A stretch of 64,000 nucleotides of DNA from Pseudomonas bohemica (GCF_002934685.1 NZ_NKHL01000119.1:237995-301994), one strand, 5' to 3'; positions 16,101-24,893 are shown, counted from the first letter of the stretch. Notes: generated by a model from the letters alone, not told the origin. Made by a program: numbers and translations.

Positions 16101-17237
16101 TCAGGCCTTGAAGTATGCCGCCAGCCCGATATAGCAGGTCGCCAGGTGATAAGGCGTGGTCGACGGCATGTCGCTGCGGCTGATCCGGCCTTGGTTGTCC
16201 AGGCATTCATTCCAGCCACCTGCATGAAGAAAACGCTGCTGCAACGCATCCAGTTGACGGCCCAACAATGGCAGGCTGTCAGGACGCAAGGTCAGCGCGC
16301 GCAGGTATTCCGCCTGAGCCCAGATGCGCTGGGTCCCGTCTTTTACCGAGCTATCGACTTCCAGCATCGCGACCACTGCGCCCGTGGCCTGATCGACCCC
16401 TTGAGCCTGCGCATGGGCGAAAGCGGTGGTCAGCGAACGATGCAGCGGCGTGCCGCGCAAATGCGCTGAAGAATCCAGCAGATAGAACCATTCGAACTGA
16501 TGCCCCGGCTCGGACCAGTTATCGACAGCGTCGAGCGGCTTCTCCAGCATCACGCCATGTTCGACGTCGACGAAACGCCGCTGCATGGCTTCAGCCAGCG
16601 CATCCAGCGCGGCTAAGGTATTGGCGTCTTCGCGTACCTCCAGCGTCGCCAGAAACGCCTCGGCCAGGTGCATGAGCGGGTTCTGCAGCGGCCCGGCGTC
16701 CAGCGAAGACCACTCTTCGTCCAATACGGCGTCATACAGGCCATCGCCATCGGCAAACCGCTCGGCCACGACGTTCAGGGCGGCATTGAGCACCGATTCC
16801 ACCAAGGGCTCGCGCACTTTCGCCCAGTAGTGCGCGCAGGCGAAGATGATGAAGGCGTGGGTGTAGAGGTCCTTGCGCCGGTCGAGCGGGGCGCCGTGTG
16901 GATCGATGCTATAGAACCAGCCGCCGTGCTCGGCGTCGTGGAAATGCCGTTGCAGCGAGCGGAATAACGCGGCGGCGCGAACCTCGGCATTGGGCACTTG
17001 GGGGTTGCCGATAAAGCTGGAAAACAGGAACAACTGCCGCGCACAGGCCATGGCCCGATAGCGCTGCGGGGGCAGCGGTTGATGCCGAGCGTCCAGCGCC
17101 TCGTAAGGCAGTGCCATCTCGGCATTCCAGCCCGGCCCCTGCCAGAGCGGCACGATCACTTCCATGAAGTGTTGCTGCACCGTGGAAAACACGGCGGACA
17201 GTTCGGACTTGGCGGCGGTGAGGGAAGCGTCAGGCAT
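16101..17237 (-). CDS. AGE-family sugar epimerase/isomerase
   Basis: A 378-residue protein of the N-acylglucosamine 2-epimerase (alpha6/alpha6 barrel) family. Family features are RYRAMACARQLFLFSSF near the N-terminus, GGWFYSIDPHG, NPLMHLAEAFLATLE, and conserved His/Glu/Trp positions such as EPGHQFEWFYLL. Members interconvert sugars such as mannose/fructose or glucose/mannose; YihS and bacterial mannose isomerases are examples, and this protein could be either. The start at 17237 (MPDASL) was preferred because the longer frame adds a Pro/Arg-rich stretch without family character. No sugar-transport gene is adjacent. Confidence 0.82.
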   Translation of the reverse strand: MPDASLTAAKSELSAVFSTVQQHFMEVIVPLWQGPGWNAEMALPYEALDARHQPLPPQRYRAMACARQLFLFSSFIGNPQVPNAEVRAAALFRSLQRHFHDAEHGGWFYSIDPHGAPLDRRKDLYTHAFIIFACAHYWAKVREPLVESVLNAALNVVAERFADGDGLYDAVLDEEWSSLDAGPLQNPLMHLAEAFLATLEVREDANTLAALDALAEAMQRRFVDVEHGVMLEKPLDAVDNWSEPGHQFEWFYLLDSSAHLRGTPLHRSLTTAFAHAQAQGVDQATGAVVAMLEVDSSVKDGTQRIWAQAEYLRALTLRPDSLPLLGRQLDALQQRFLHAGGWNECLDNQGRISRSDMPSTTPYHLATCYIGLAAYFKA

Positions 17238-17316
17238 CGGATGGCGTCGCGGCAGAGGGCAAATGGCGCGACATGGTAGCAGGAGGCGGGGATTTTGAGT
17301 CAGAAGCGGATCATGG

Positions 17317-17402
17317 GTAGGAGCGCGCTTGTCCGCGATTGCCATCTGTCTGGGCAAAAATCTTGCTTGACACACGACATCACGGGCAAGCGCGCTGCTA
17401 CA
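17317..17402. repeat. REP pair (inverted)
   Basis: GTAGGAGCGCGCTTGTCCGC and CACGGGCAAGCGCGCTGCTACA face each other between the AGE-family gene and the UreJ/HupE gene. Confidence 0.78.
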
Positions 17403-17414
17403 TGGAGCTGCGAT

Positions 17415-17987
17415 TTAACCTGCAAATAACCATACGCCGGTCGCAGCCGACAACGCCCCGGCAATCCGCACCACCGGCGCAGCCGCTGCTGGCAGGAAGC
17501 GCACCACTGCGTAACCGGCGGCATGCAGCGCTGCGGTGGCGCCGACGAAGCCCAGTGCATAACCCCAGGGGCTGGACATCTCGGGCAGTTCAAGCCCATG
17601 AGCCACACCATGAAACATCGCGAACAGAGCCGTCGCTGCGACTGCTACGAACAGCGGCGGACGGACGGCCAGCGCCACGGCCAGGCCCAGCGCGAACACC
17701 GAAGCTGCGATGCCGCTTTCCAGTGCGGGCAGTTGCAGACCTTCAAAACCCAGCAAACCGCCGATCAGCATGATGCCGACGAAGGTGCACGGCAGCGCCC
17801 AGCGCGCGGCGCCTTTCTGCTGCGCCGCCCACAGACCCACGGCCACCATCGCCAGCAGGTGATCGATACCCCCCAACGGGTGGCTGATACCGGCTACCAG
17901 GCCGCTTTCGTCGTGACCGGGATGAGCGAACGCCAGGGCCGGAACCAACAACAGCGCCAGTGCGCCGAAGATTTTTTTGCAATTCAT
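17415..17987 (-). CDS. HupE/UreJ-type nickel permease
   Basis: A 190-residue membrane protein with a cleavable-looking N-terminus (LALLLVPALAFA), then HPGHDES and the family motif HPLGGIDHLLAMVAVG, followed by five or six hydrophobic helices and FHGVAHGLELP. HupE/UreJ proteins take up nickel or hand it to hydrogenase or urease. Placed directly after ureG, it most likely serves urease nickel supply. ATG 17987 follows AGGAGG closely; the TTG one codon earlier is less likely. Confidence 0.85.
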   Translation of the reverse strand: MNCKKIFGALALLLVPALAFAHPGHDESGLVAGISHPLGGIDHLLAMVAVGLWAAQQKGAARWALPCTFVGIMLIGGLLGFEGLQLPALESGIAASVFALGLAVALAVRPPLFVAVAATALFAMFHGVAHGLELPEMSSPWGYALGFVGATAALHAAGYAVVRFLPAAAAPVVRIAGALSAATGVWLFAG

Positions 17988-18012
17988 CAATGATCCTCCT
18001 TAGTGAATGAAA

Positions 18013-18627
18013 TCAGGCAGCGGTCAGCAGACCCTGGCGTTCGACGAAGGCGATGATGTCCTCAAGGCCATGGCCGGTCTTCTGGTTGCTGAACACGAAT
18101 GGCTTGTCGCCGCGCATCTTCCTGGTGTCGCGGTCCATCATCTCCAGCGACGCGCCGACCATTGGCGCCAGGTCGATCTTGTTGATCACCAGCAGATCGG
18201 ATTTGCAGATGCCCGGCCCGCCCTTGCGCGGCAGCTTGTCGCCCGCCGAAACGTCGATTACGTAAATCGTCAGGTCCGATAATTCTGGGCTGAAGGTCGC
18301 GGAAAGATTGTCACCGCCCGACTCGACAATGATCAGGTCAAGCCCTTCAAAACGGCGGTTAAGCTGGTCCACGGCTTCCAGGTTGATCGAGGCGTCTTCG
18401 CGAATCGCCGTGTGCGGGCAGCCGCCAGTTTCCACGCCGATGATGCGCTCGGGCGCCAGGGCCTCGTTGCGCACCAGAAAATCGGCGTCTTCGCGGGTAT
18501 AGATGTCATTAGTGACCACCGCGAGGTTGTAGCGATCGCGCAGCGCCAGGCACAGGGCGAGGGTCAGGGCGGTCTTGCCGGACCCGACCGGACCGCCGAT
18601 GCCGACGCGCAAAGGTTGGCTGTTCAT
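18013..18627 (-). CDS. ureG: urease accessory GTPase UreG
   Basis: UreG is the SIMIBI GTPase that, with UreF, UreD and UreE, drives nickel and carbon dioxide into the urease active site. The 204-residue protein is the family length and shows P-loop GPVGSGKTAL, the metal-binding Cys-Pro-His in GGCPHTAIREDAS, ESGGDNLSATFSP and the guanine motif NKIDLAP. ATG 18627 has GGAG upstream. It follows ureF by about 60 bases. Confidence 0.97.
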   Translation of the reverse strand: MNSQPLRVGIGGPVGSGKTALTLALCLALRDRYNLAVVTNDIYTREDADFLVRNEALAPERIIGVETGGCPHTAIREDASINLEAVDQLNRRFEGLDLIIVESGGDNLSATFSPELSDLTIYVIDVSAGDKLPRKGGPGICKSDLLVINKIDLAPMVGASLEMMDRDTRKMRGDKPFVFSNQKTGHGLEDIIAFVERQGLLTAA

Positions 18628-18689
18628 GAAATGCTCTCCGTTAATCTTTCTGTGCGGTTCGTAGTGGTGCCCCTGCCGGGGTAAAGCAG

Positions 18690-19364
18690 TCAGGATCGAA
18701 ACAGGCGGCTGTACTGGCGTTCATGAGCCATGCTCGCCAAGGCCAAGCCAAATGGGGCGCTGCCGATGTATTCAGGGTCAAGCTCAGTGGCGTGCTGTTG
18801 CGCGCGTTGCAGCAGCGGGGTCAGCTCGCTGGTCAGCCGTTGTGCGGCCTGTTGGCCCAGCGGCAGGGTTTTCATCAGTACCGCCAACTGGTTTTCCAGC
18901 CAGCTCCAGAGCCAGGCAGCCAGCGCATCCTGGGGGTTGATCTGCCAGGCACGTGCGGCCAACGCCCAACCCAAAGCCAGATGCGGTTCGCCGATCTGCT
19001 CAAGAAAGCCTCGCGCAGGCAGATCCAGCTCCGGCAGACCGTTGAGCAGTTGCTGCAGCGAATAGCCCATTTGCCGACTTTCCAGATGCAGTTCGCGGGT
19101 TTCCCGGCTGGCGCGATGTTCTTCGCTCAAGCGATGCAAGCCCGCCCAGTCGTCTTCGGCCGCTGCAGTGCAGTGAGCCAGCAGCAGCGGCGCTTCGTAG
19201 CGCGCGAGGTTGAGCAACAGTTGATCGCCGATCCAGCGAGCGGCGCTGGGTGGATCGGTGACGATGGATTGCTCGACGGCCATTTCCAGCCCTTGCGAGT
19301 AGCTGTAGCCACCAATCGGTAATTGCGGGCTGGCCAGACGCAGCAGCGCCCAGGCCTTGTTCAT
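18690..19364 (-). CDS. ureF: urease accessory protein UreF
   Basis: UreF, 224 residues, all-helical, forms the UreD-UreF-UreG complex on apo-urease and acts as a regulator of UreG's GTPase. Family features are LRLASPQLPIGGYSYSQGLE at the N-terminus and a C-terminal ASMAHERQYSRLFRS tail, which contacts UreG in known structures. Its start codon overlaps the ureE stop by four bases, so expression is coupled. Confidence 0.95.
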   Translation of the reverse strand: MNKAWALLRLASPQLPIGGYSYSQGLEMAVEQSIVTDPPSAARWIGDQLLLNLARYEAPLLLAHCTAAAEDDWAGLHRLSEEHRASRETRELHLESRQMGYSLQQLLNGLPELDLPARGFLEQIGEPHLALGWALAARAWQINPQDALAAWLWSWLENQLAVLMKTLPLGQQAAQRLTSELTPLLQRAQQHATELDPEYIGSAPFGLALASMAHERQYSRLFRS

Positions 19365-19861
19365 TTGCGTACGCCGAATTGGTGGATGCGCGGCGCGTAG
19401 TTGAAGTCTTCTTCCCCGGCGCGCGAGTGATGATGGCCGCCGCCGTAGGCGCCGTGTTCCGGCTGGAACGGCGCTTCGATGGATTCGGTGGTCGCGCCCA
19501 GTTGGTCGAGCATCGCCTTGAGCACATAGTCGTCGAGCAGGCGCAGCCAGCCATCGCCGACTTGCAGTGCGACATGACGGTTGCCCAAGTGATAGGCCGC
19601 GCGGGTCAATTCGAAGGCGTTGCTGCAGGTGACGTGCATCAGTTGTTCGGGGCGGGCGCAGACGCGCACGATCCGCCCGTCTTCAGCCTTGAGAAAATCC
19701 CCGTCGCGCAGCGGCGGCTGTCCGCGTTCGAGAAACAGGCCCACGTCTTCGCCTTCGGCACTGAAACAGCGCAGACGACTTTTGCTCCGCGCTTCGAAAT
19801 TCAAATGCAGCTCGGCGGCCCATGTAGCCTGGGGTTCGATTCTTTGATGAATCACCAGCAT
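19361..19861 (-). CDS. ureE: urease accessory nickel metallochaperone UreE
   Basis: UreE (166 residues) carries nickel to the UreDFG complex. The N-terminal peptide-binding domain contains KSRLRCFSAEGEDVGLFLERG and the C-terminal metal domain GNRHVALQV. A short His-containing tail (GGGHHHSR) adds metal-binding capacity, much shorter than the Klebsiella His-rich tail. First gene of the ureE-ureF-ureG-permease unit, separated from the ureABC block by about 14 kb. Confidence 0.95.
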   Translation of the reverse strand: MLVIHQRIEPQATWAAELHLNFEARSKSRLRCFSAEGEDVGLFLERGQPPLRDGDFLKAEDGRIVRVCARPEQLMHVTCSNAFELTRAAYHLGNRHVALQVGDGWLRLLDDYVLKAMLDQLGATTESIEAPFQPEHGAYGGGHHHSRAGEEDFNYAPRIHQFGVRK

Positions 19862-20041
19862 CGGAAAACTTCCAGCAATGTGCGATGCATAAGCCAGAGC
19901 AAGTGGCTTGCCAACTGACAGATTAGTCAGGAATTGCTTGCTGAGATTACGCGGGTGATTGATGGCAGGGCATCGCAGTGTGCTTTATTGGTGCGTCGAG
20001 AACCTATGAGCACCAAAATGGACCTCGTCGTTGCGACGATC

Positions 20042-20066
20042 TTCGCGGGCAAGCGCGCTGCTACAG
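20042..20066. repeat. single REP element
   Basis: TTCGCGGGCAAGCGCGCTGC followed by TACA is one conserved arm without a nearby partner. Confidence 0.65.
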
Positions 20067-20084
20067 ATAATCGCGCATGGCCTT

Positions 20085-20152
20085 GTGGCAGTCCGGCTTG
20101 CCGGGGCAGCGATTTAACGAACGCCACCGCCGGCAAGCCGACGGCTACAGAG
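20085..20152. repeat. type-B REP (GGCTTGCCGG family)
   Basis: GTGGCAGTCCGGCTTGCCGG and CGCCGGCAAGCCGACGGCTACA are inverted arms of a second REP class, between desT and ureE. Confidence 0.6.
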
Positions 20153-20167
20153 GATGTCGTAAAGCTG

Positions 20168-20800
20168 TTACTCCGTACTCCCCAACCCCTGCCAGCGCTT
20201 GGCGCCGATGAAGATAAAGCGCAGTTGCTGAGTGATCTTGGCTCGCGGCGTCAGGTGCTCGGCCAACGTCAGGGGCGGCGGGTCAATGAGCTCGGGGAGC
20301 ATGGCGAACACGCTCTTGACCACCAGATCCGCCATTACCGAGAGGTCGTCGGTATTCAGGTGATGAAATTTGGACATCGACGCCAGATCCGTCGCCAGGT
20401 CGGCGATGATCGCCTCGCGTAGTGCGCCCAGTGCCTGGCGCACCTTCAACGAGCCGCCGTATTGCTCGCGAGCCAAAAACAGAAACTGCGAACGATTGGC
20501 CGCCACCACATCCAGAAAGATACGCACCGACGCATCGATGATCCCGCTGTTGATGTTCTCGTTGTGCCGCACCAGGCGGATGGTTTCACGGAAGGTCTGG
20601 CCGACTTCGCTGACCAGCGCCAGGCCAAGGTGATCCATGTCGTCGAAGTGGCGATAGAAGCCGGTCGGCACGATACCGGCGGTCTTGGCCACTTCCCGCA
20701 GACTCAGGCTGCCAAAGCCGCGGCCGCTCTCCATCAACCCCCGGGCTGCATCGAGCAGGGCGTGGCGAGTCTGCTGTTTCTGTTCGGCGCGGGGGAGCAT
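20168..20800 (-). CDS. desT: TetR-family regulator, DesT-like
   Basis: A 210-residue TetR protein with an N-terminal helix-turn-helix (SLREVAKTAGIVPTGFYRHF) and a ligand domain. In P. aeruginosa, DesT senses the unsaturated:saturated acyl-CoA balance and controls the desCB desaturase genes; it lies next to ureE there, as I recall, and this protein has the same neighbour and N-terminus (MLPRAEQKQQTRH). No desaturase genes occur nearby here, so its targets must be elsewhere. ATG 20800 was chosen because the upstream extension lacks TetR character. The symbol rests on remembered synteny and similarity. Confidence 0.75.
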   Translation of the reverse strand: MLPRAEQKQQTRHALLDAARGLMESGRGFGSLSLREVAKTAGIVPTGFYRHFDDMDHLGLALVSEVGQTFRETIRLVRHNENINSGIIDASVRIFLDVVAANRSQFLFLAREQYGGSLKVRQALGALREAIIADLATDLASMSKFHHLNTDDLSVMADLVVKSVFAMLPELIDPPPLTLAEHLTPRAKITQQLRFIFIGAKRWQGLGSTE

Positions 20801-20886
20801 GGGGTGAGCGGTATCTGAAGAAAGAATGGGCAGCACTCTAACAAATGCGTTTGCGCTGCGTCGAACCGGCTTTGCCGCCAGCATGA

Positions 20887-20914
20887 AAAAGCCCGGCATC
20901 AGGACCGGGCTTAT
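20887..20914 (-). terminator. terminator after the small secreted protein
   Basis: Read leftward, AAGCCCGG and CCGGGCTT form a stem around TCCTGATG and are followed by a T run (AAAAA on the plus strand). It lies about 28 bases after the stop at 20942 and before desT. Confidence 0.85.
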
Positions 20915-20941
20915 TCGGGATCATCTGCTCGCCAACGAGGT

Positions 20942-21163
20942 TCAGGACGCGCGCTGATACTGCTGCACCAGTCGATCCGGACCGTTATCGGCGACGCGTT
21001 GGTACTGATTGATCAGCCGGTCGGGGCCGTCTTGCGCCAGCGTCGGCAGGCCAACTTGCCGCGCCGCTTTCACCTCGCCGAGCATAGGTTGTTCGCTGGC
21101 AGGCATCGCGAACGCGCTCGAGGCGAGGAGGGAAAGAGTCAGTGCGATCAGTTGGCGTTTCAT
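20942..21163 (-). CDS. small exported protein with GPDRL repeats
   Basis: A 73-residue protein with a clear 19-residue signal peptide (MKRQLIALTLSLLASSAFA, 19 residues). The mature part ends with two copies of GPDRL(I/V)xQYQR, first in DGPDRLINQYQRVADN and then in NGPDRLVQQYQRAS. I do not recognise the family. It has its own terminator and stands alone, so it is probably an independently expressed periplasmic or secreted peptide. The start was set at the signal peptide because 21 upstream codons add nothing typical. Confidence 0.7.
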   Translation of the reverse strand: MKRQLIALTLSLLASSAFAMPASEQPMLGEVKAARQVGLPTLAQDGPDRLINQYQRVADNGPDRLVQQYQRAS

Positions 21164-21480
21164 ACGATGTTGCTCTTGAAATGGGCGTGTTGTGAACGTG
21201 AGGCCAATTTTACCGGCCGGATGCATATAAAGAAGTTCAAAGGACTGATGGTAACCATCGACGGAAATGATTTAGGGCGCCAGCCCTTGAAATACAAGGC
21301 TTTCAGTCGTGTGGGCAAGGCGGCTCAAGCTGATTTTCAGGCGCTGCGAACTGGGCATATGGAACTTTTCACGCGCTAAGTCCCTGATTTCATCAAACCC
21401 ACAGGACTTTTGTCAGTCGAAGGCCTATGACGTGTGAGACGCGCCCAGGACGGGCGGTCTTTATAAGGGGAGAAAACGCA
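21164..21480. other. intergenic region before asmA
   Basis: These 317 bases lie between divergent genes. They contain a doubtful 43-codon ORF (21248-21379). No REP element or terminator was found. Confidence 0.4.
21248..21379 (+). CDS. possible 43-residue protein
   Basis: ATG 21248 (MVTIDGNDLGRQPLKYKAF) is preceded by AAAGGA very close to the start. The peptide is soluble, basic and of ordinary composition. A start 27 bases earlier (21221) is also open. No family is recognised; it may be a chance ORF. Confidence 0.3.
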   Translation: MVTIDGNDLGRQPLKYKAFSRVGKAAQADFQALRTGHMELFTR

Positions 21481-23547
21481 ATGACGCGAGGCCGCAAGAT
21501 ATTCGCCTGGACAGTCGGCATTCTGCTGCTGTTGCTGGCCATACTGATCATCGTGATCGCAACGTTCGACTGGAACCGGCTCAAGCCAACCATCAATGAA
21601 AAGGTCTCTGCCGAACTGCACCGACCGTTTGCCATCAACGGCAATCTGGCGGTGAATTGGCGTCGTGAGCCGGATGAAGGCGGTTGGCGCGCTTGGGTAC
21701 CCTGGCCGCACATGTCGGCTGAAGACATCTCGCTCGGTAACCCCGAATGGTCGAAAACCCCTCAAATGGTTACCCTCAAGCGCGTAGAAATGCGCCTGTC
21801 TCCGCTACCATTATTGGCGCAGCGCGTGGTCATCCCGCGTATCGACCTGACCGAACCCAACGCCAAAATCGAGCGCCTGGCCGATGGGCGCGCCAACTGG
21901 GTCTTCGACTTGCCCAAGAGCGATCCCAATGCCAAGCCTTCGAGCTGGGTCGTGGACATCGGCTCGATCGGTTTCGACAAAGGTTTCGTCAGTTATAACG
22001 ACCAGAAGATCAACACTTCTGTCGAGGTGGTGATCGACCCGCTGGGCAAGCCGATTCCGTTCAGCGATATCGTCGGCAGCGGCGAAGCCAAAAAGGTTCA
22101 GGACAAGGGAGCCTCTGCTCAGGACTACGCGTTCGGTTTCACCGCCAAAGGTCAGTACCACGGCCAGAAACTCAGCGGTACTGGCAAGGTCGGCGGCTTG
22201 CTCGCACTGAAAGATGCGGCGCTGCCGTTTCCGGTACAAGCTGATGTCAGCGCAGGTAATACGCGGGTTGCGGTGGCCGGGACTGTCACCGATCCGCAAA
22301 ATCTGGGCGAGCTGGACCTGAGCCTGAAGCTCTCGGGCGACAGCCTCGGCAATCTGTACCCCCTGACTGGCGTGACTTTGCCAGACTCGCCGCCGTATTC
22401 AACCGACGGCCGTCTGATCGCCAAGTTGCACGACCCGGCCGGGGCGTCGTTCCAGTACAAGGGCTTTAACGGCAAGGTCGGCAACAGCGACATTCATGGC
22501 GATCTGGGCTTCGTGGCGGGACAGCCACGTCCCAAGTTGACCGGTGCGCTGGTCTCCAACCAGTTGCTGATGGCTGATCTCAAGCCATTGATCGGCGCCG
22601 ACTCCAACGCCGAACAGAAGACCCGTGGCGGCGAGAGTAAACAGCCCGCCGACAAGGTGCTGCCGGTCGAGGAGTTCAAGACCGATCGCTGGAGCGCGAT
22701 GGATGCGGACGTCGAATTCACCGGCAAAAAGATCGTGCAGAGCGCGGAATTGCCGTTCACCGATCTCTACACCCATGTGGTGCTCAACAACGGTCAGCTA
22801 AACCTTGAACCTCTGCGCTTTGGTGTTGCGGGCGGTAAGCTGGACGCCGATATCAAGCTCGATGGCCATTCCCATCCGCTCGAAGGGCGAGCCAGACTGA
22901 GTGCACGCAACTTCAAACTCAAGCAGCTGTTCCCAACCTTTGAACCGATGAAAACCAGTTTCGGCGAGCTCAATGGCGATGCCGACATCAGCGGCAAGGG
23001 CAACTCGGTTGCTGCGCTGCTGGGCACGGCCAATGGCGAGATGAAGATGCTGGTCAACGATGGCGCGATCAGCCGCGACCTGATGGAAATCGCCGGGCTG
23101 AACGTGGGTAACTACATCGTGGGTACGTTGTTTGGCGACAAGAACGTCAAGATCAACTGCGCAGCCTCAGACTTCGACATCAAGGATGGATTGGCGACGA
23201 CCAAACTGTTCGTGTTTGATACTGAAAACGCGATCATCTACATCGATGGCACGGCGAACATGAAGACCGAGCAGACGGATCTGAAGATCACGCCCAAATC
23301 CAAGGGGTTTCGCGTGATCTCCCTGCGCTCGCCGTTGTATGTGCGCGGGCCGTTCGTCAAGCCGAGCGCGGGCGTGCAGGCCGGTCCGTTGCTGTTGCGT
23401 GGCGCGGGTATGGTGGTGCTGGGCGCGGCGGCGGGGCCAGCTGCGGGCTTGTTGGCGCTGGTCGCTCCAAGCGGCGGCGAACCCAACCAATGCGCACCGC
23501 TGCTGGAGCAGATGCGTTCGGGCAAGGCGCCGAAAGCGACGCAATAA
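21481..23547 (+). CDS. AsmA-family protein
   Basis: A 688-residue protein with one N-terminal membrane anchor (ILLLLLAILIIVIATFDW) followed by a large periplasmic region. The N-terminal AsmA part includes LKPTINEKVSAELHRPFAINGNL, and the C-terminal part resembles AsmA_2 (GELNGDADISGKGNSVAALLG). AsmA proteins are bridge-like lipid-transfer relatives (TamB/YhdP group) implicated in phospholipid transport between the membranes. ATG 21481 follows AGGGGAG. The last 30 residues are hydrophobic then polar and end with Cys-containing GEPNQCAPLL. Single gene. Confidence 0.85.
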   Translation: MTRGRKIFAWTVGILLLLLAILIIVIATFDWNRLKPTINEKVSAELHRPFAINGNLAVNWRREPDEGGWRAWVPWPHMSAEDISLGNPEWSKTPQMVTLKRVEMRLSPLPLLAQRVVIPRIDLTEPNAKIERLADGRANWVFDLPKSDPNAKPSSWVVDIGSIGFDKGFVSYNDQKINTSVEVVIDPLGKPIPFSDIVGSGEAKKVQDKGASAQDYAFGFTAKGQYHGQKLSGTGKVGGLLALKDAALPFPVQADVSAGNTRVAVAGTVTDPQNLGELDLSLKLSGDSLGNLYPLTGVTLPDSPPYSTDGRLIAKLHDPAGASFQYKGFNGKVGNSDIHGDLGFVAGQPRPKLTGALVSNQLLMADLKPLIGADSNAEQKTRGGESKQPADKVLPVEEFKTDRWSAMDADVEFTGKKIVQSAELPFTDLYTHVVLNNGQLNLEPLRFGVAGGKLDADIKLDGHSHPLEGRARLSARNFKLKQLFPTFEPMKTSFGELNGDADISGKGNSVAALLGTANGEMKMLVNDGAISRDLMEIAGLNVGNYIVGTLFGDKNVKINCAASDFDIKDGLATTKLFVFDTENAIIYIDGTANMKTEQTDLKITPKSKGFRVISLRSPLYVRGPFVKPSAGVQAGPLLLRGAGMVVLGAAAGPAAGLLALVAPSGGEPNQCAPLLEQMRSGKAPKATQ

Positions 23548-23560
23548 CCGTCGCGCATCC

Positions 23561-23629
23561 TGTAGCCGCACGGCTTGCCAACGGTAGCGACCACAAAGCC
23601 ACCGCTGCCGGCAAACCTGCCGCTATAGA
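23561..23629. repeat. type-B REP
   Basis: TGTAGCCGCACGGCTTGCCA and GCCGGCAAACCTGCCGCTATA are imperfect inverted arms just after asmA. Confidence 0.6.
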
Positions 23630-23722
23630 TCCGTTGTGGTTATGTCTGGCGCGTGTCCGGCGCCTGCAGTGTTTGCAACGTCGGGGACATGGGCGGTATG
23701 TATGGCGCGTTGCTGCACCCAC

Positions 23723-23753
23723 AAAAAAGCCAGAGCACCTGCTCTGGCTTTTT
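23723..23753. terminator. bidirectional terminator
   Basis: AAAAAAGCCAGAGC and GCTCTGGCTTTTT form a perfect long stem around ACCT with A/T runs on both sides. It can end both asmA (rightward) and the ferritin-like gene (leftward), which converge here. Confidence 0.9.
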
Positions 23754-23770
23754 GCATTCCGTTCAAGGCA

Positions 23771-24304
23771 TCACAGCCCGTCGAGGATGTCCGCCATGTC
23801 GTCAGCGTGTTCTTCTTCCTGGGCCAGGATTTCTTCGAAGATCCGGCGCGTGGTTGGGTCTTTGTCGCCGATGTACTGAATGATTTCGCGATAGCTATCG
23901 ATAGCGATGCGTTCGGCGATCAGGTCTTCGGTCACCATCTCCTTCAGCGTATTGCCTGCCACATACTGCGCGTGGGAGTTCTTGGACAGCAGGTCGGGGT
24001 TCAGTTCCGGCTCGCCACCCAGCTGCACGATACGTTCGGCCAGTTTGTCAGCGTGCTCGGCCTCCTGCTCTGCGTGTTCAAGAAACTCCGCCGCAGCGAC
24101 TTGGGCTTTTACGCCTTTAGCCATGTAGTAGTGACGTTTGTAACGGAGCACACAGACCCATTCGGTTGCCAGCGATGCATTAAGCAGGCGAATAATCTCT
24201 TCGCGGTCGCCGTCATAGCCTTCGGTCACTGCACCGTTTTCAACGTTGTGGCGCGCACGTTCGCGCAGGGTGCTGACATCGGTTAGTTGCTGCACATCGC
24301 TCAT
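23771..24304 (-). CDS. ferritin-like protein (bacterioferritin/Dps-like)
   Basis: A 177-residue four-helix-bundle protein. Diiron-type residues are visible in LLNASLATEWVCVLRYKRHYY, EFLEHAEQEAEHADKL, EDLIAERIAIDSYREI and the C-terminal EILAQEEEHADDM. It resembles the Pseudomonas proteins annotated as probable bacterioferritin, and probably stores or detoxifies iron. It lacks the Met that binds haem in classical Bfr as far as I can judge. Two adjacent ATG codons exist; 24304 is better spaced from GGAG than 24307. Confidence 0.82.
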   Translation of the reverse strand: MSDVQQLTDVSTLRERARHNVENGAVTEGYDGDREEIIRLLNASLATEWVCVLRYKRHYYMAKGVKAQVAAAEFLEHAEQEAEHADKLAERIVQLGGEPELNPDLLSKNSHAQYVAGNTLKEMVTEDLIAERIAIDSYREIIQYIGDKDPTTRRIFEEILAQEEEHADDMADILDGL

Positions 24305-24468
24305 CATTCATCTCCAGGGCTAATCCGGTTTTTTGCCGTCTCGCTCTTGATGCGTCGGTCGTGTACTGCCTGACCGGCGCCCGGTGAGATCGGGTCTTAT
24401 GTTGTGAGTGTTCGGCGCGGGGAAAAGTTTTATTTGTTTTGCAACGCAAGCGCGCAAGCTGTGGACGA

Positions 24469-24545
24469 CCGCGCTTGCCCGCGATTGCGTTCGGTCTGGT
24501 ACATCAGTGGCGTCTGGCACACCGATGTCGCGGGCAAGCACTGCA
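24469..24545. repeat. REP pair (inverted)
   Basis: CCGCGCTTGCCCGCGATTGCG and GATGTCGCGGGCAAGCACTGC form inverted arms about 40 bases apart between osmE and the ferritin-like gene. Confidence 0.7.
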
Positions 24546-24554
24546 AAGGCGCGA

Positions 24555-24893
24555 TCAGTTCGCCTTTTCATTCGCCTCACGCTGTTCGCAGGTCATGAAA
24601 CCCTTGCTGTCCACACGGTCGTTGGCGCCGAAGGTCACGTAATAGGCTTGCTGATGGCCATCCTTGTTGAGGATGTAGTTGTTGCAGGTGCCCTGATGAA
24701 CCTTGCGATGCACGCGGGTAGAAGGCTCGCCGCCGATGGTTAGCACCTGCTGCTCAGTCATGCCGTCGTCGATTTGCTTGACCAGCGGCTCGTTGCGGTA
24801 AGTCGCGTAGTCCACCGGGTTTTGCAGGGTTGTCGATGTACAGCCAGCCAGCGCGGCCAATGCGAACACTACTGCCAGGGATTGCTTGTACAT
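24555..24893 (-). CDS. osmE: osmotically inducible lipoprotein OsmE
   Basis: A 112-residue outer-membrane lipoprotein with lipobox LAGC (acylated Cys18) and a SmpA/OmlA-like (BamE fold) domain: YRNEPLVKQIDDGMTEQQVLTIGGEPS, then a Cys pair region (TCNNYIL, MTCEQRE). In E. coli osmE is induced by osmotic stress and in P. aeruginosa it is a general stress gene. Single gene with a REP pair downstream. Confidence 0.9.
   Translation of the reverse strand: MYKQSLAVVFALAALAGCTSTTLQNPVDYATYRNEPLVKQIDDGMTEQQVLTIGGEPSTRVHRKVHQGTCNNYILNKDGHQQAYYVTFGANDRVDSKGFMTCEQREANEKAN

Larger units (their letters stand above)
19862..20167. other. intergenic region with two REP types
   Basis: The 306 bases between desT and ureE contain a half REP (20042-20066) and a type-B inverted repeat (20085-20152), listed separately. 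No gene is evident. A promoter for ureE should lie here but no clear match is seen. Confidence 0.45.
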
